Below, in pieces: positions 1 to 12,994 of a stretch of DNA of 64,000 nt. A model generated the notes under the pieces. The model worked only from the letters and a program-made list of their open reading frames with translations. It ran no database searches and had not been told where the DNA came from. Each line of letters starts with the position of its first letter. The first letter of the stretch is position 1. A program made the position numbers and the translations under genes. Origin of the DNA: Varroa destructor (taxonomy: Eukaryota; Arthropoda; Arachnida; Mesostigmata; Varroidae); the NCBI RefSeq assembly GCF_002443255.2, contig NW_019211455.1, positions 51,675,220 to 51,739,219 on the forward strand, written 5' to 3'.

Positions 1-746
1 ATATGTATATATAAAGTATCTGGGAGCTATTGAGAAATACAAACGTTTTCGAAAACTGTAAAGATTACTGTTGGAAATAGGAAAGTTTTGATTTGCTTGA
101 ACATCTTGTAATTGTTTCCCTAATGCTATGGAATGAATAAATTGTTTCGTTGAACTCTTACATATGATCAACTAATTAAACTTGATGCAGGCCCAGTCAT
201 ACAGCTATCTCCTACAGCAAAATATGGGTTTTATTGGTCACAGGTTTGTGCACGAGATCGCCCGGCGATTGATTGCGCGTGTCTCCATATTTCCACTTAG
301 GGCGGCAATGAGAGTAACGCTTGCTAAGGAACTTCGCTGTGGGGTAAATGCCAACAGCAAACGTCAAATAGGTCGGTAAGTTGCTACCCCGGGGTAATTA
401 GGCTCAGCATGTGCGATGGCAAGACGCTCGCATTTCATAGAGATTGACTCGCTCAGATTTTCATCGATTTACTAGCGGTCAATTACGCACGACCGGCAGC
501 TGTATTGTTGTTATGCAGCAAAAAAGTGGAAAAAAGCGGAGTAACAGTACGCAATTATATTCATTTACCTCGTATTGTAGCACAAGTTTTTTTATCGCTG
601 TTGTTTTTTATCTTGCTGGCAGCTGAAGCTGTTCATCGCTAACCAGCCAATTAAGTGGGTCAATAAAAAAGCTACTGCAGCACAATATATCAATCCATCC
701 GCTTGTATAGACATAGCCTCTCGTATACATACACATATAAGGTGTA

Positions 747-748
<2 letters not shown>

Positions 749-779
<31 letters not shown>
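749..779. repeat. AT dinucleotide microsatellite
   Basis: About 15 uninterrupted AT copies (31 bp). Confidence 0.97.
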
Positions 780-780
<1 letters not shown>

Positions 781-3700
781 CGCATATGCCCCAGTACGTT
801 TATCTCGAGGCAATAACAATAACAAGAGGTACAACAGTCGTTGTTACTTTTGTTCATTCTTGGTTTTTCGTTGCTCCTACTGTCGCTGCTGCTGTTGTGC
901 TTTCTGTTGCAGCTTCAATTTAGCTACGCCTATCGTGGTATTCATCGGCGACCGGCGACCGATTTTACCAAGAGCGATCACAAGCTGGCAAAGCTGCCTG
1001 GCAGTCGTCATGACAAGGTTATAACGGCTCGATTGCGGCTTCTGCGTGGTTCAATTCATCTGATGCGCCAGCCGGTGTAGTACAACAACTACAGCCCCGT
1101 TGACAAGTGTTCGTTGCAGAAACGACGGCGTCGAGCGCTACAACAAGCCTCCTACGTCCCCGCTAGTCGATACCCGCTACTCCTACTATAATAGCAACTA
1201 ACAACCGCGTCAGCATTAGACGCATCGGCAGCTTCGCAGGGAGTTTGTCTGTTTAGATGCGCGTACATCCTACATCTCTCATATGGCTGGATCGTTCTTT
1301 TGCCGTGGGGTGCAACCGTCCTGGTCGGCAACTGCGTTTCTTGCACCCGATCGTGAAGAGGGTGAAGGTCGTGATGCTGATGGCCATAGCAATGATGAAA
1401 ATTGGTGGAAGAAGACATGAACTAAACAAAATGCAACAGAAACCAATGTGCAATGCTTCTTCGGCAGCGGTTATTATCGCTGCTGTTGCCGCTGTCAGAG
1501 TAGCAGCGAAACGAGGAAGATATCTGCCCAGCGATAGTTCACTACAATTGCCGGGACTGGGCGGCGGTGCACTTGTCATTGCTGTTCTTGTCGCCGCGAG
1601 ACAGCACAGAAAATTCGGTGCGTATTGCGGTTGGCGTGCGTGCCGGGTGTTTTTGTCGTTGCTGATTGTTAGCCATGCGTCGGCAATCGGATGAAGCTCT
1701 CAACGGCGAAATGTGACGCTGCCACAAACAGAGCAAAGCGGTCAGAAATTTACATGGCGAGGCACAGGACACGGATGTCTCGTGGCTCCCGTAAAAACCT
1801 ATCCTCCCATCGTACAAAGCCACTGTATCAACGGGCGTTGAAGGACACCATGCAAAAACAAAGGATCCACGTGAATGTATGCTAGTCGCTAGGTACATAA
1901 AATACAAATAAACACAACAGCAAAAACAAGACACTTGTACGATTTTTTGACGTTGTCAAATCTTTAGAGCCGACGGCCGCGTTGATGAGATCCGCTAAAT
2001 TGGATTCCGAACACGGGCTTCACGTACCCCCAAACGATTGTACATAGTTACTAATCCATTTCATTCTGTTCGCGTCATTAACCAGAAATATGCGCGATAC
2101 GATCCTGTTAATGGTAATAACTCAAAGTGCGTATAATAAATAAAAATGATCTGGCCATCTACGAAGGTAATTCAACGGCTCCCTGCAATACAAGTACGAC
2201 GTTCTTTTGCTCCGATTCACGACTGCCGTAATAATCAGCGGTCTTATCATAGATCAGTAATCTTCTGGATCAGAATTCAGATCCGTAATATCAGCTCTAT
2301 TCTGTCGTCGACGGGGTAACCCGTGTTCCTGCCGGTCACCTAATCAGCGATGACCCGACTAACGTGCGCATGTACGTTTATGTAAATTTTAAATCCAGAA
2401 TGCATATTTACGCATAGCTGTAATTGAATCAGATTAATTTATAGGTATCCTGACCTGCCTGTGACATTGTGATCACGATAGGAAGATCTCGTGCGTTTTG
2501 CCGAACGCACCACCGTTTACTAGCGAAAATGATCACGTATACCGTTAGTACTATATTATTCAGATAGTGCGGCTTTATCCGTCGATTGTTAGGTATTATT
2601 ACGACAGATCTCGGTTTGGTGTCGTAACAGCCAAAATACGCTGTGACTGTCGCCGCTGCTGACGTTGCCACTGTCGCCAGGTGTCTATTTGTCCTGAAAG
2701 GATCGCTATTACGGGCTCACCATGACATAGCCCACAGATTTAATGCTCGATGTTGTCGCCATGTCTGCTACAGCAGCGGGAGCAGCCTACCGCGTGACAT
2801 ATAGTAGTGTCCTATTTTTTGTGTATTATTGGCCTAATTTCTTTGACCTACGAGTATAAATAGCTACGATAAACACTTTTAACTTTTGGAGATGTTTTCG
2901 TATATAATCTTTTGTTAGAATAATATGTAACATGCACGACAAATAATATCTAGATCGGAACTTCTAGTTCAAGCTCCAGTTCGACAACACCGCATTGCGC
3001 GCTAGGCGAACCCAATCGTAGCACATTTGAGAATAATTATCTAGTTAGTTAATGCGTTCTATAGCGTTACGAGCTGGGCTAAGAATGGCGACGAGAGTTT
3101 CTCGAAGCTAGATTTTTTACCATTCATTCGAGCCGAGGTTGTGTCTATATAGAGACGACTGTCATATATGTCACACATATACTATATATAAATATATGCC
3201 AGTGTCATTACAGTTACACTCAGTCGATACATTTTCCCCCCTACGGTAGCTGTCTGCCAACAGCAATGGCCAATTTAGCGGTAGCACTTGTAAATGGTGG
3301 CAAGCAAGGTGGGCATTGAAGTGGCCGTGTGGTTGTTCGATCTGGTCAGATGGGAAGTGAGGGAGAACGCAAGAAGTTAGGGCAGCTCTGGGGTGAATGC
3401 AGATAGCGTATCTGTTGTGCAACACTTGCCTGAAGCTAGTGGTGTAATTCTGTTATCTGATAAAATGCCAAATCTATCTGCTGTCATCACTTAACGCCCG
3501 TGCCGTTCTCTGACGAAAATGCTGCCCCCTAAACTGGCGGGGGATACGAAAGATGATCGGTCAGCCAGTCAGACGCTACCAGCCCGCTCGTTTGCTCATT
3601 GATTGATTTGCTTGCCGGGTCCCATATGCACTAATAATGCGCCTACAGTTCGGCCTGAGAGTGATTCAGCTTATTAGCGAATCATCATTATATTCGTGCG

Positions 3701-5103
3701 TCTAACAGAAATCGTTGTTTGTTTACATACATATACATATATAGTTGGCCACGGTGTTGACCTTGGCGCTTATGTGCACCCTACTCACTAACATTAAGAT
3801 ATCGTACGCGTTCGCAACAACAAGCCCACAGTCACACGCATCCAAAAGTAGTTTTGTTACTACCTCAAACACAAACAACGAAACGGGGGACGAAACAGAA
3901 AGAAAAGCCGAAACGAGTTTGATTTTTACCGGCGGCGAACGATGGCTTACCGTTAGTGTGTAATCGTTATTATAGATAAGTGTTTTACCGGTTATGTGTG
4001 GCCACTAGTGGTGATAAACGTGCCGTCGGTCGATTCTAGCTTATAAAATCACAGTGGAGAGAAAACTCAATATGTCAGAGAGGGTAGTATTCTTGGCTCA
4101 TCGTCGCTATCATTATCATCGTTTTCTTGGAATCGAAACGGTCGGATCGACTTATACAGTTATTTTCAAGGGGAGGCATCGCAACGAAAAGCTGAGGGCA
4201 CAAGCAATATTACTGGGTTTGAATGACGTATACACACTTAGCATAGGCAAGGGCGTACCAGGCAGCAATATTATTAGACCGCAAAACCCGCGCCGGGCGT
4301 GACAAGTCGGCTGACCAAGAGGGCCAGACCTGCCGCCACTTGCTAAGCAGAACTTCGCAGCTCCCAATGCTGACGGTAACCCAGATGGGTCGAAAGACCA
4401 GGGCGGACCGGGTCGCCTGCTCACTCGGTTTCGTCGTCGTTGTAGTGAGCGCGCATAACAGCCGTGCAGCCATCGCATATCATGTTACTGATGCTCACGT
4501 TAGGGAAATGCCCCTGCCAAAAAACCTGTAAGCCGAAATGAGGCTGGACTTTTTTTTGCTTGCCAGCAAAGTGATCTTTCGCAGCAGCAGCAGCACCCAT
4601 ATCAACACGGCCACCAGCAGCATAAGAGTCATCTCAATTCGTACCGTTATTTCTGTCCTAGTCGGATGTTTCCTCTTTCTAGCCTTATCATTTTCTTAGG
4701 ATCCTAACTTACTTATAATTTTTTTCATTACACACACATGCACATTATACATTTCTAAAGTTACCGCGTAGCTTGATCTGCATTCGCCTTGTGTTGCAAC
4801 AACGATAATAATCATTTAGTAAGGCGCCGTTATCGTGAATGTTACAACCTATCTAAACGATAGTCTGGATGACGAGATCTAATTGGCTAAGAATAAACGA
4901 GAGATACGGTCTGTTATTCTTGTGTGTCTTTTGAGAACACGAAGCCCGAAAACCTCTAAAATGACAGAAGACACGACCAAGCAAGTGAGTCGATAGGCGG
5001 AAAAACAGAAAATTATACTATAGCCACACAGTATTTTCGAACTTCGTGGCTAAACATACAATATTTTTAAAGAAGCTGCATCCAGCTTGACACGTTTAAC
5101 TAT

Positions 5104-5134
5104 ACTAAATATTGGCCACTTTCCAATATTTAGT
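5104..5134. repeat. 12-bp perfect inverted repeat
   Basis: The arms ACTAAATATTGG (5104-5115) and its reverse complement (5123-5134) are separated by seven bases. Confidence 0.85.
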
Positions 5135-6685
5135 CAGTGATGTTTTTACACTGAGGCATATACGTGGCGAACGAACTTAGCTCAATAGTAGACTTGATGA
5201 ATGAAATAAATTGCAAGAAATCAAAATAAGTTTTTCCGCCGTTAAGCTACTATGCGACACTATAAAGTACACGAAAGAACATTTTACAATGGATTTCGGT
5301 GTGTGCTTTTTCGAACCTTTTGCCGATAGTCGTTTGTCCAGCGAAACTTCTAGTGACCTTCCGCAATCGAACTATTCGTGGTCGCAGTTTCGTCGGGCGC
5401 ATATTTACACAGAGATCACTATGATATGGCAGCGTGTCGTGGCAGAACGATTTGTGGTAGTGCTGGCTGCTGGCAGGCTCGGTAGCTGAGCTGTTTACTT
5501 GGACAACAAATTATTGTTGAGCAAGATATTGCTGTTCTAGAAAATGTCGATTGGTAACAATCGACCGATGTGTATCGCTGCGCTTCAAGCCGAAGTGCAG
5601 AGGTTATCCGATGAACACAACACATTCAACCTCCTTGGACTCTGCTTAGTACCTTTTTTCGCCATTAAAACCGACCCCATAGACGACGTGCTGGACAAGA
5701 TGCTATTCTCTACACGCTTCCATTTGCTTGCCATTAGGGTTGACGCTAGAAGGACACCAAATCGCGGTATGTGTAAGGAGCCTTAAAAAGTCATTCATCT
5801 TTAGCCTTTTTCTCTGGTTAGTAGAGGCCTAAATTTGAAAAATATCTATGCCTTGTTGACACCCATCGGAAGGGCATGAAAACTTTTGTTCAATGCAGAA
5901 CTTACATTTGGTTCCTCTGGAGTGAGTGAAACGGAACGTTATCAAACCCGTTGGTGATACCCACAGTAAATAACGGTTAGCTAGCTTTATCTAGATAGCT
6001 TAGATTGTAGTTGGCTGTTTTTCATGGTTCACATACTACTTGGGCCAATGGGCAAGAACGTTCGAAAAACAGAACGGTGTAAATAGTAACCCCGCGTATA
6101 CTTCGGCACTTTTTGCAACGACGATTGGCCTGGTTGGCCTCGCATGCAGTCCGTCCCTAGCCCGTACGATGGAACAAATTCAGAATTACTGATGAATGGG
6201 GACCGTTTCTTCAACGTAAGAAGATTGCCTAATCGCGACAAGAGAGCAGCCTAATATCATTCCGATCGGTTTCCCTTTGGCTTTGCGTATCAGCTAAAAC
6301 GTCTTGTCCCGTTTATCGTCTGCGTATATCGCCACTGCCGACTGCTACAGGTTTATGTAAAACAAATATTTAATCTTGTTACCGGCGCAAAGCTCAAGTC
6401 TAGAGTAAGGGACATAGTAATTGGATAAATTAAGTAAATTCATATTATATTATGGTAGCTATGTCCGTGTGTGGAAGCAGCGAGGTACAATGAGCCATGC
6501 TTATTCGAAACGTCTTTTCAAGCGAAATGAAATTAAGAAATTTTTCCATTTCGCATTATTAGGATGTCCATAAAAAATATATAGTTCACTTAAAAAAAGC
6601 GGCGTCAATACGAAGACCTTGTGCATACGAATGGTCGCCATGTTTTACGCAATCCAACGAACAGATTATATAATACCATACGAAC

Positions 6686-6704
6686 ATATATATATATATA
6701 TATA
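6686..6704. repeat. AT dinucleotide microsatellite
   Basis: About nine AT copies in AT-rich flanks. Confidence 0.9.
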
Positions 6705-8286
6705 AAGAATAACGGCAAAGTAATACCTTTGATTGAAAATACCCGATTATGGTTTGGCCAAAGAAACATAACTGTGTTCGCTCACAATCGAATTGTGAAA
6801 CTGCTTTGCGAAGCGATTAGCTCAACACCCGAGCCAGCCCTGCAGGAAGGGCAGAAAGGTGGAGGAAGGCATGAAAAGTTAGGGGTTGCGAACACCATCC
6901 TCTCTTGCAAAATTCGTCGTTGTGGCTAGCTGTTTGTCGTCCTACAACAGGCCGCATCTTGCGCGTAAAGGACAATAGGGGCATTTATTTTCTTTTTTAT
7001 TGTTCGATTGCAACACGGCCAAAGAGGGCCAAAAACGTGCGACCGTATATGGGGTATACGAGTCGGTATATTATCTATGTATTGCATGCTATACAACGCC
7101 CATCAACGAAAGCCAATGTCCAGAAATTGTTGCGTACGAAATATGATAAAATCAGAACTGAGCAGAAAGCAAGGTACTTGAGTCTGGTGCAAAACTTCAG
7201 ACAAAATTTCCTTAGTTCCCCAGATGGATGAAGCTAAATAGATTCATAATGACCCACATTAATGGGGTAGTCGAGATGCGCCAATTGCTGGTTTGGTCCT
7301 TGAACCACCCCTGACGACTGCCGTTGCTACTTTTGCTGCACTCACAGACGTCGAACAGCTCACAGTGCGTGTTTCCGGAGAAAGGAAACGATTGTCAACA
7401 CTCGAAAAAGTAGACGGAGCAAAGGACCTTTGTCAACGAATCGTTGCCTGTACGAGTACGTTCGGTTTTTTCTTCTGCCATGACACAAGGCCGCCTTACG
7501 GAGCGTAACACTCATCGAGTAAAACGCCATTAACATCGTCATGCCACAGGCCGTTAGCCCCATCATGTGACGTCGTTCTCCTTCAAGGCCGATCGCAACT
7601 TAAACACCATCCATCTATGAGGCGCATACGCCTCTCGACTAAAAATGCTGAATACATAAGAGTAACTTTAGTTATATATATACATATCCTTAGTCATGTT
7701 GCTTAAGCAGCATTTTTCTTTTATAACAAATATTATATAATCGTACCGTTATTAAGTATTACAGCATTATACAGTGCAAGCAGAACTGAGGAAGTCCATC
7801 ATATAAAATTCTTCTAGGGACACAGTCTGTGCAGTACTTTATCTATTCATTATAAGTAAAGTTATATGATAATCTATCTTCTGGTAGGTGCTATTTTAAT
7901 TTCAAAATGATGACTAGAAAATATTGGCTATACTCTATATACGTAAATTAGCCTGTATCCAGCTAAATGTCGATATCCTGTATGCATGATATCAGCTGTT
8001 AGTGTCCCAGGAACTGGTAACACTAAGCCATGTAGCAAAACCGTGTGTTAACTAGCCGCCCTGCCGTGCTCTTCTATTGTCCGAGATCATTACGGTTATC
8101 GGCATTATTATATAACTGTTCCACTTCCAGCCAATGAATATATATCCAGAAATCAGAAATTTACTACACCCACTATGCGCATGTAGCATCGTGTCGTGCG
8201 CTGTTACTGCTGTCGCTGAAGCCGCTACGGACGTAGTTGGCGACAGTGGCATCCTTCAATGACGATTGTTGCATCGTACAGGACGC

Positions 8287-8309
8287 GTCACGTTCATTGG
8301 TAACGTGAC
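8287..8309. repeat. 8-bp inverted repeat
   Basis: GTCACGTT (8287-8294) and AACGTGAC (8302-8309) with a seven-base spacer. The arms contain a CACGT core. Confidence 0.6.
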
Positions 8310-8521
8310 AAGGGCAGCCCCCATCATCTGTGCTGCGTTGGCGCCGGTGTCAGATTGTTGCTATCTGGCATTCCGGCAGACAGGCAACATACGACCCCTG
8401 AACTGAGGCCTGATAACGTGCGATAATGTCCGGTGAAAAGGCGAAGCGGAATTTGCTCTATGTCATGAACAGACATATTACTAGCGATGATCACTGCCTC
8501 GAAATCATTTCTGCATGCAGC

Positions 8522-8555
8522 ATATATATATATATATAGATATATATATATATAT
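8522..8555. repeat. Interrupted AT microsatellite
   Basis: Two AT runs are separated by a single G at 8539. The interruption suggests an older tract. Confidence 0.95.
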
Positions 8556-9059
8556 CGCCGGCTTTGTTTTAGTGATGTGCCTGTCTTTGAGAGCTTGCTC
8601 TATAAATTAGGCACTCCCCATTGTCCTTATTCTCATGCACTTGAAACGAACGGAAGTTATTCCCCCGGCACTAATGGGAAACAAAGTTTATCAAGTGCAA
8701 ATAAAACAAAGGAGTCGGTAATATTGTGAACATCTAACGCTTATCTTGAAATGGTATAACCTGTAATGAGCGAACTTCTATGAAATACCATCGCAGGAGA
8801 ATAGAAGCAGGACCGTTAAGGGGTACGCCGTGTATAGCAGACGCAACAATTTGCCTTGACAGAATGTTTTATATTAATTGAATGTTGTCGTAGTGATACT
8901 AATTATGATGTCTCTGTACACACGGCAACTGTAAGCCGTATTTTTTCCGTATGATACCATTTTCGCGCGACGTATCCACACGATCGTAATAGCGCTTTGT
9001 TTGCTATCGGGGCAGCATTCGCTCACTAACATTCGGCCCCGAATACTGAACCGTCGAAA

Positions 9060-9960
9060 AAATGTTGACCTTTTTTAAAGTCAAAAGTTTTTATATTTCA
9101 AAATAATAGCTAAATATACGTCGCTATAATCCATGGCCTTCTGCCATTTTTCTGGTAAAAACCATAATCCTACCACTATAAAACTTGTGAATGTTTCAGA
9201 ACGAAGAAAAAATATAATAACTGATTTTTGCATCCCGCTATTGAAACTAAATTGACACCGCTAAAAGGGCTCTGTAAAGACTGAAACAGATGACGACAGT
9301 ACATTGGTGTAAAATAGTGGCGGACGCATTTAAATTTGCCGCCTAAGGTCATTGAATGTTTTGCCAGGTAGCTAAATTTCTATGTGGTCTGGCATTGTAG
9401 CTGTGGTAAGTAAGCTGTTCCTTTTTTTTCCCAGCTAATTGTAACATGGGCTAGTTCTTGGCAGAAAAATCTTAATCAATCGTTTCGTCAAACGGTAATA
9501 GCTCATCAAGCACAAAAGCATCGATTGCAGAGTACATGACTGTCGTATGTGGTCAACCATTTTAGTAACCTGATTGCGTTGCTGTAAAATTTCGTAGATG
9601 GACGCACGAACAATTAGTATCAATTCGTACGATTAGCGAGCTTAGCTTTTCTCAAATGTTTTAAAACTGTTTGGTGATGCGTGGTTAGTTCCTTGGCGAT
9701 ATCATGCCTACTTAGGTTAGGTGTCGGCCAGCCACGCCTCACCTCTGCGATAATCTCATCAGCGTTCCTCCTAATTGGTTGGCCAGTACGAGGATCATTC
9801 TTCACATCGAAATTTCCAGAACCAGAACAAGAACGATAGAGCCATCTTTGAATCGTTTCTTTCTACCCATGTGTGCGTCTTGATTATAAACGGCACAGAC
9901 TTTGTCATTGGCCTGACAGCACGTATGCCTCTATTGTCAAAAAACTGTAAAATCTAGCTA
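9060..9960 (-). pseudogene. Degenerate mariner-type (Tc1/mariner) transposase relic
   Basis: Reading the minus strand from about 9925 down to 9120, family blocks of mariner transposase appear in the right order in shifting frames. They are: a KVCAVYNQDA-like N-terminal stretch near 9860-9905; an open 61-codon piece (9805-9620) with NDPRTGQPI, then NADEI and DIAKELTTHHQTVLKHLRKA, the second helix-turn-helix region; RASIYEILQQRNQ (about 9571-9610); KWLT plus TYD (9539-9562); ELLP and ETID followed by an in-frame TAA (9472-9504); NARPH (9382-9396); and LPEKWQKAMDYSD (9120-9158). In the family these make up a DDE/D cut-and-paste transposase of about 340-350 residues. Here the TGDE block with the first catalytic Asp is missing, and the Asp normally before NARPH reads Tyr (9397-9399). 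With frameshifts and the stop, the copy cannot encode a working enzyme. I could not define the terminal inverted repeats or the TA target duplication, so the outer limits are approximate. Confidence 0.9.
9620..9805 (-). pseudogene. Longest intact segment of the mariner relic (helix-turn-helix region)
   Basis: This 61-codon open piece is the best-preserved part of the decayed transposase. Its sequence runs from NDPRTGQP through DIAKEL and TVLKHLRKAK. This matches the linker and second helix-turn-helix of the N-terminal DNA-binding domain, which in mariner enzymes binds the terminal inverted repeats. The first ATG is internal to the ancestral protein; sequence upstream of it (RWLYRSCSGSGNFDV in an adjoining frame) is still recognisably transposase. 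It is therefore a fragment and not a gene start. Domestication as a DNA-binding peptide is not suggested, because the downstream and upstream parts decay in step. Confidence 0.85.
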
Positions 9961-10200
9961 ATCTTTGCAAGTACACATATTGCTTTCTTTTTTTCATTTT
10001 CAAGACGCCTTCTTCAGACCTTAAGTCTGAATGTAAGCGTTCCAGCAGTTTTAGCATACCTACTACAAAATCTCGTCTATCAAATAATACCAATGGTGAT
10101 CCTATGTGTCCGTAAGACCTGAGATATGTCAACAACTACCTAACTTTAGTCCCAGCCACATGCTTACAGATAGACAGATAGATAGACTGTTGAACAATGC

Positions 10201-10380
10201 TAGACCTATTGTGCTGTATCCAATGATACGGAAATTCACATCATAGCTCTGCGTTCCTATTAGACCTATTGGAATGATAAAAAAGAGTGTTTTTTTTTTC
10301 TATGTAGCATAAACAGCATATATGTATGCATGTGAAAATATAAGAGCTTCGCTAATAGGTCGAATCCCTTCTATTAGACG
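10201..10380. repeat. Cluster of TTAGACCTATT-like motifs
   Basis: TAGACCTATTG occurs at 10201 and again at 10261, exactly 60 bases apart. An inverted relative (CTAATAGGTCGAAT) starts at 10352 and CTATTAGACG at 10371. The motifs are short, and the intervening sequences are not clearly alike. Confidence 0.4.
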
Positions 10381-12977
10381 CTCCTACACCAAATACTATT
10401 GCAATACGTTTTTGGGTCTAACTCTTGACGGTCTTTTATGCGCAAGATCTGGATGACTCTCGTTGACGAACAAAGTTATCAACTCTCTTAACGAAATAAT
10501 TTTGTATCAGCATCTATTTCTTCATTCGGCAGCATTCGCGCTATTCTTTAATGTGACTAACCTTAGGCGTATCACTTAGTAAAAGAAATTTAGGAACTCT
10601 TAGTTACGGAACGAATGGAACAGCGGATCGAGAACCACTACCTTCAATACATTCCATTGTTGCCACGCTTCAGGGAGTTTATAATTGTGAATACGTGCGA
10701 CACCCCACGAATATACGAAAAAATCCGTGCTTTTTCTTCAGTTGATTATAGTACAGCGTTGAGTTACCCAGTGAGCTTCACTCTAGTTGAAGCTCTAATA
10801 TCTAACTCGAGTTCTCCTGTTACGCACAACTACACAGCATCTTCTATTACCACAGCGTAGGTGAAGGTTGCTACTGATATCTGCGCAAAGGAAGTCTACT
10901 AGTGTCCTGTTGAACGCCAACATCCGGTAGCCCGATAGCGCCGCGATTTTGTCGATGCCGATGATAAAATTGTAACGGTGACGATAGTGGTAATGGTTTG
11001 ACGGTAAGGCTTTTGACGCTGCGTTCTGGTCTTTCTCCCTCTGCTTCTGCTCCCGCCAGTGACCTTGAAAAGAGCCAAATCATCGGCTAGGCGCTGTGCC
11101 GAAATTGATGCGGGTACCGTGACGATGGCGTAGAGCGACGCTGGACGGTCGCCATGCAAACAATAATGGCCGCCGAAGTAACCGCTACAAATACTACTGT
11201 CGCTACTGGCGCCGCCGCTAAGGTCGTCTGAACGGTCAGGAGAAGTGACTTTTTTGACCGATGATAGGTGTTCGCGCGGATACGCGGAGTAACGTGTGGT
11301 CGCCATGCCAAGTAGCGGCTGATTTACAAATTGAAATAACCGATCGAACGACAATCGTGTGTGGCGCAAAGGCACCTAACTCCGGTAACAGCAACAACAC
11401 TAAGTATTAGGGTATTAAACCCAGTAGTAATAACGATTACGATGCTTGCCTAGTCTGCCTCGGCCATAGACGGAATGAACGACATCGGAAAGGATTAAAA
11501 TAATCAATCGGGGTACAGAACGGGCCGGAAAATTTCGGAAATTGAACGAGGGAGCAACAGATTTGGGTAAAAATCAAAGTAGTCCAACAACGATTTATCG
11601 AATACAATAATAATAACAACAAAATTGTTCGCGTCCAGGGCTACCGCATCGCAACGCAAAAGGCGCGGACGCTTATGACGAGACGGCTAGTAAATAACCT
11701 AACTGGTATTGTGATATTGGATGTGGTCGCCACTAGCGCCGTGGTTGTCGTCGTCGGGCCCCACCCGCTAGCTCTATTGCCACTATAGCCGGATGATTCT
11801 GAAGAGTTCGATGCCGTCTGGTCTGTTTGCCTGTCAATGTGTTTGCTTATCTATCTGCCCACGCGATCCTCATCGTCAGCACGAGTCGTTGCTGTTTTTG
11901 TATCAGCAACGACCGTTACGCCAATGCGTCTGCAAGTGAGCACCGATGAGGATGAGATGGGTTTAACCGCGGTCAGCGTCAGCTACAGGACTAACTGTCG
12001 GGGGCAGTAGCATCAACGGCGTCTGGAGCAGCAGGGCTTCTGTAAACCTGGTAACGGTTATCGATTTGCTACGCTGGATCACTGATTCGCGGCGCACAGC
12101 ATTGTGCATTGGCCAAGCAATAACAGCTTACTAGTCAGTAGCGGCCCCGACAAGAGTGACAGAAACAGCAGCGATCTTTGGGCGACCGCCGATGGTGTCG
12201 AGGGTAGTCAGTACAAACAGATAGAATCCACTCAAAATTGTCTAGTGTTACAAGACAGAGATGGCAGAAAGGCCTCAAGCACACGTCGCGGCATGCACAC
12301 GTGTTCGGGGAATGGTGTGCGATGGCCGGTGCCGGAGATTTGAGCGGCTCAAAGTAGTAGGTGCTATTCGTGCACGCATCGAATGTTAGACAGACATTTA
12401 ATCGATACTAGTTATTGCACTCATATCGAATTTGTCCATAGATGTATACGGAGTCAACTTCGCTGGCATCTTTTCCTCTGTGTCCTCTATATTATGTGAG
12501 TAAGTCCGAGAAGTTTATAAAGCTGTTATTTACTACATGTGTGTGTATTGTAGCGTTGCAGGGCCTCTCAGGACTTAAGTTCGCAATGTAATTATTTGTC
12601 TATTTGATCGTTATGGATAAGTACATCGATCGGCAGGTCGCCTAACCAGTTCACCGGTAATAGTTTAGGGTAACCAACTAGCTAAATCGCTGTTATTTTA
12701 TTATTAACTTTCCGCAATGCTAAACCTCAGTGTTAACTAAAAGTACGAACGTATCGTTATAGTTGACGATCGGCGTAAGTGCAACGCGTTCATCATTACT
12801 GATTCCGAAAGCAAGTTACTAATTATCTTGCCATAGCCAGTACAGATTAAAACCCTGCAAGAAGCAATCAGCTCAATCTTACTTCCGCGCCCAGTTCAAC
12901 CTTGCCTTCGTTGTCATTTATCGCAAACGGTCGAAGGTTGCCATACAGTCATCGTGAGAACGTTCCAACAAACAGAT

Positions 12978-12994
12978 GGACGGACGGACGGACG
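12978..12994. repeat. GGAC tetranucleotide repeat
   Basis: About four copies of GGAC. Confidence 0.85.

Larger units (their letters stand above)
1..9050. other. Gene-free stretch
   Basis: Apart from the AT microsatellites and short inverted repeats listed, I see nothing identifiable. The longest frame is 145 codons (1257-1694 plus); it overlaps a 108-codon and a 130-codon frame on the other strand and shows no domain. A frame at 3745-3963 has a hydrophobic start but begins with TTG. GCA copies lie at 4581-4595. Confidence 0.6.

Noticed and set aside
1257..1694. 145-codon plus-strand frame as a gene
   Set aside because: Overlaps long frames on the opposite strand; Ala/Val/Arg-rich composition follows from triplet bias; no domain.
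9713..9724. TTAGGTTAGG as telomere-type repeat
   Set aside because: It lies inside the mariner helix-turn-helix coding sequence and is explained by it.
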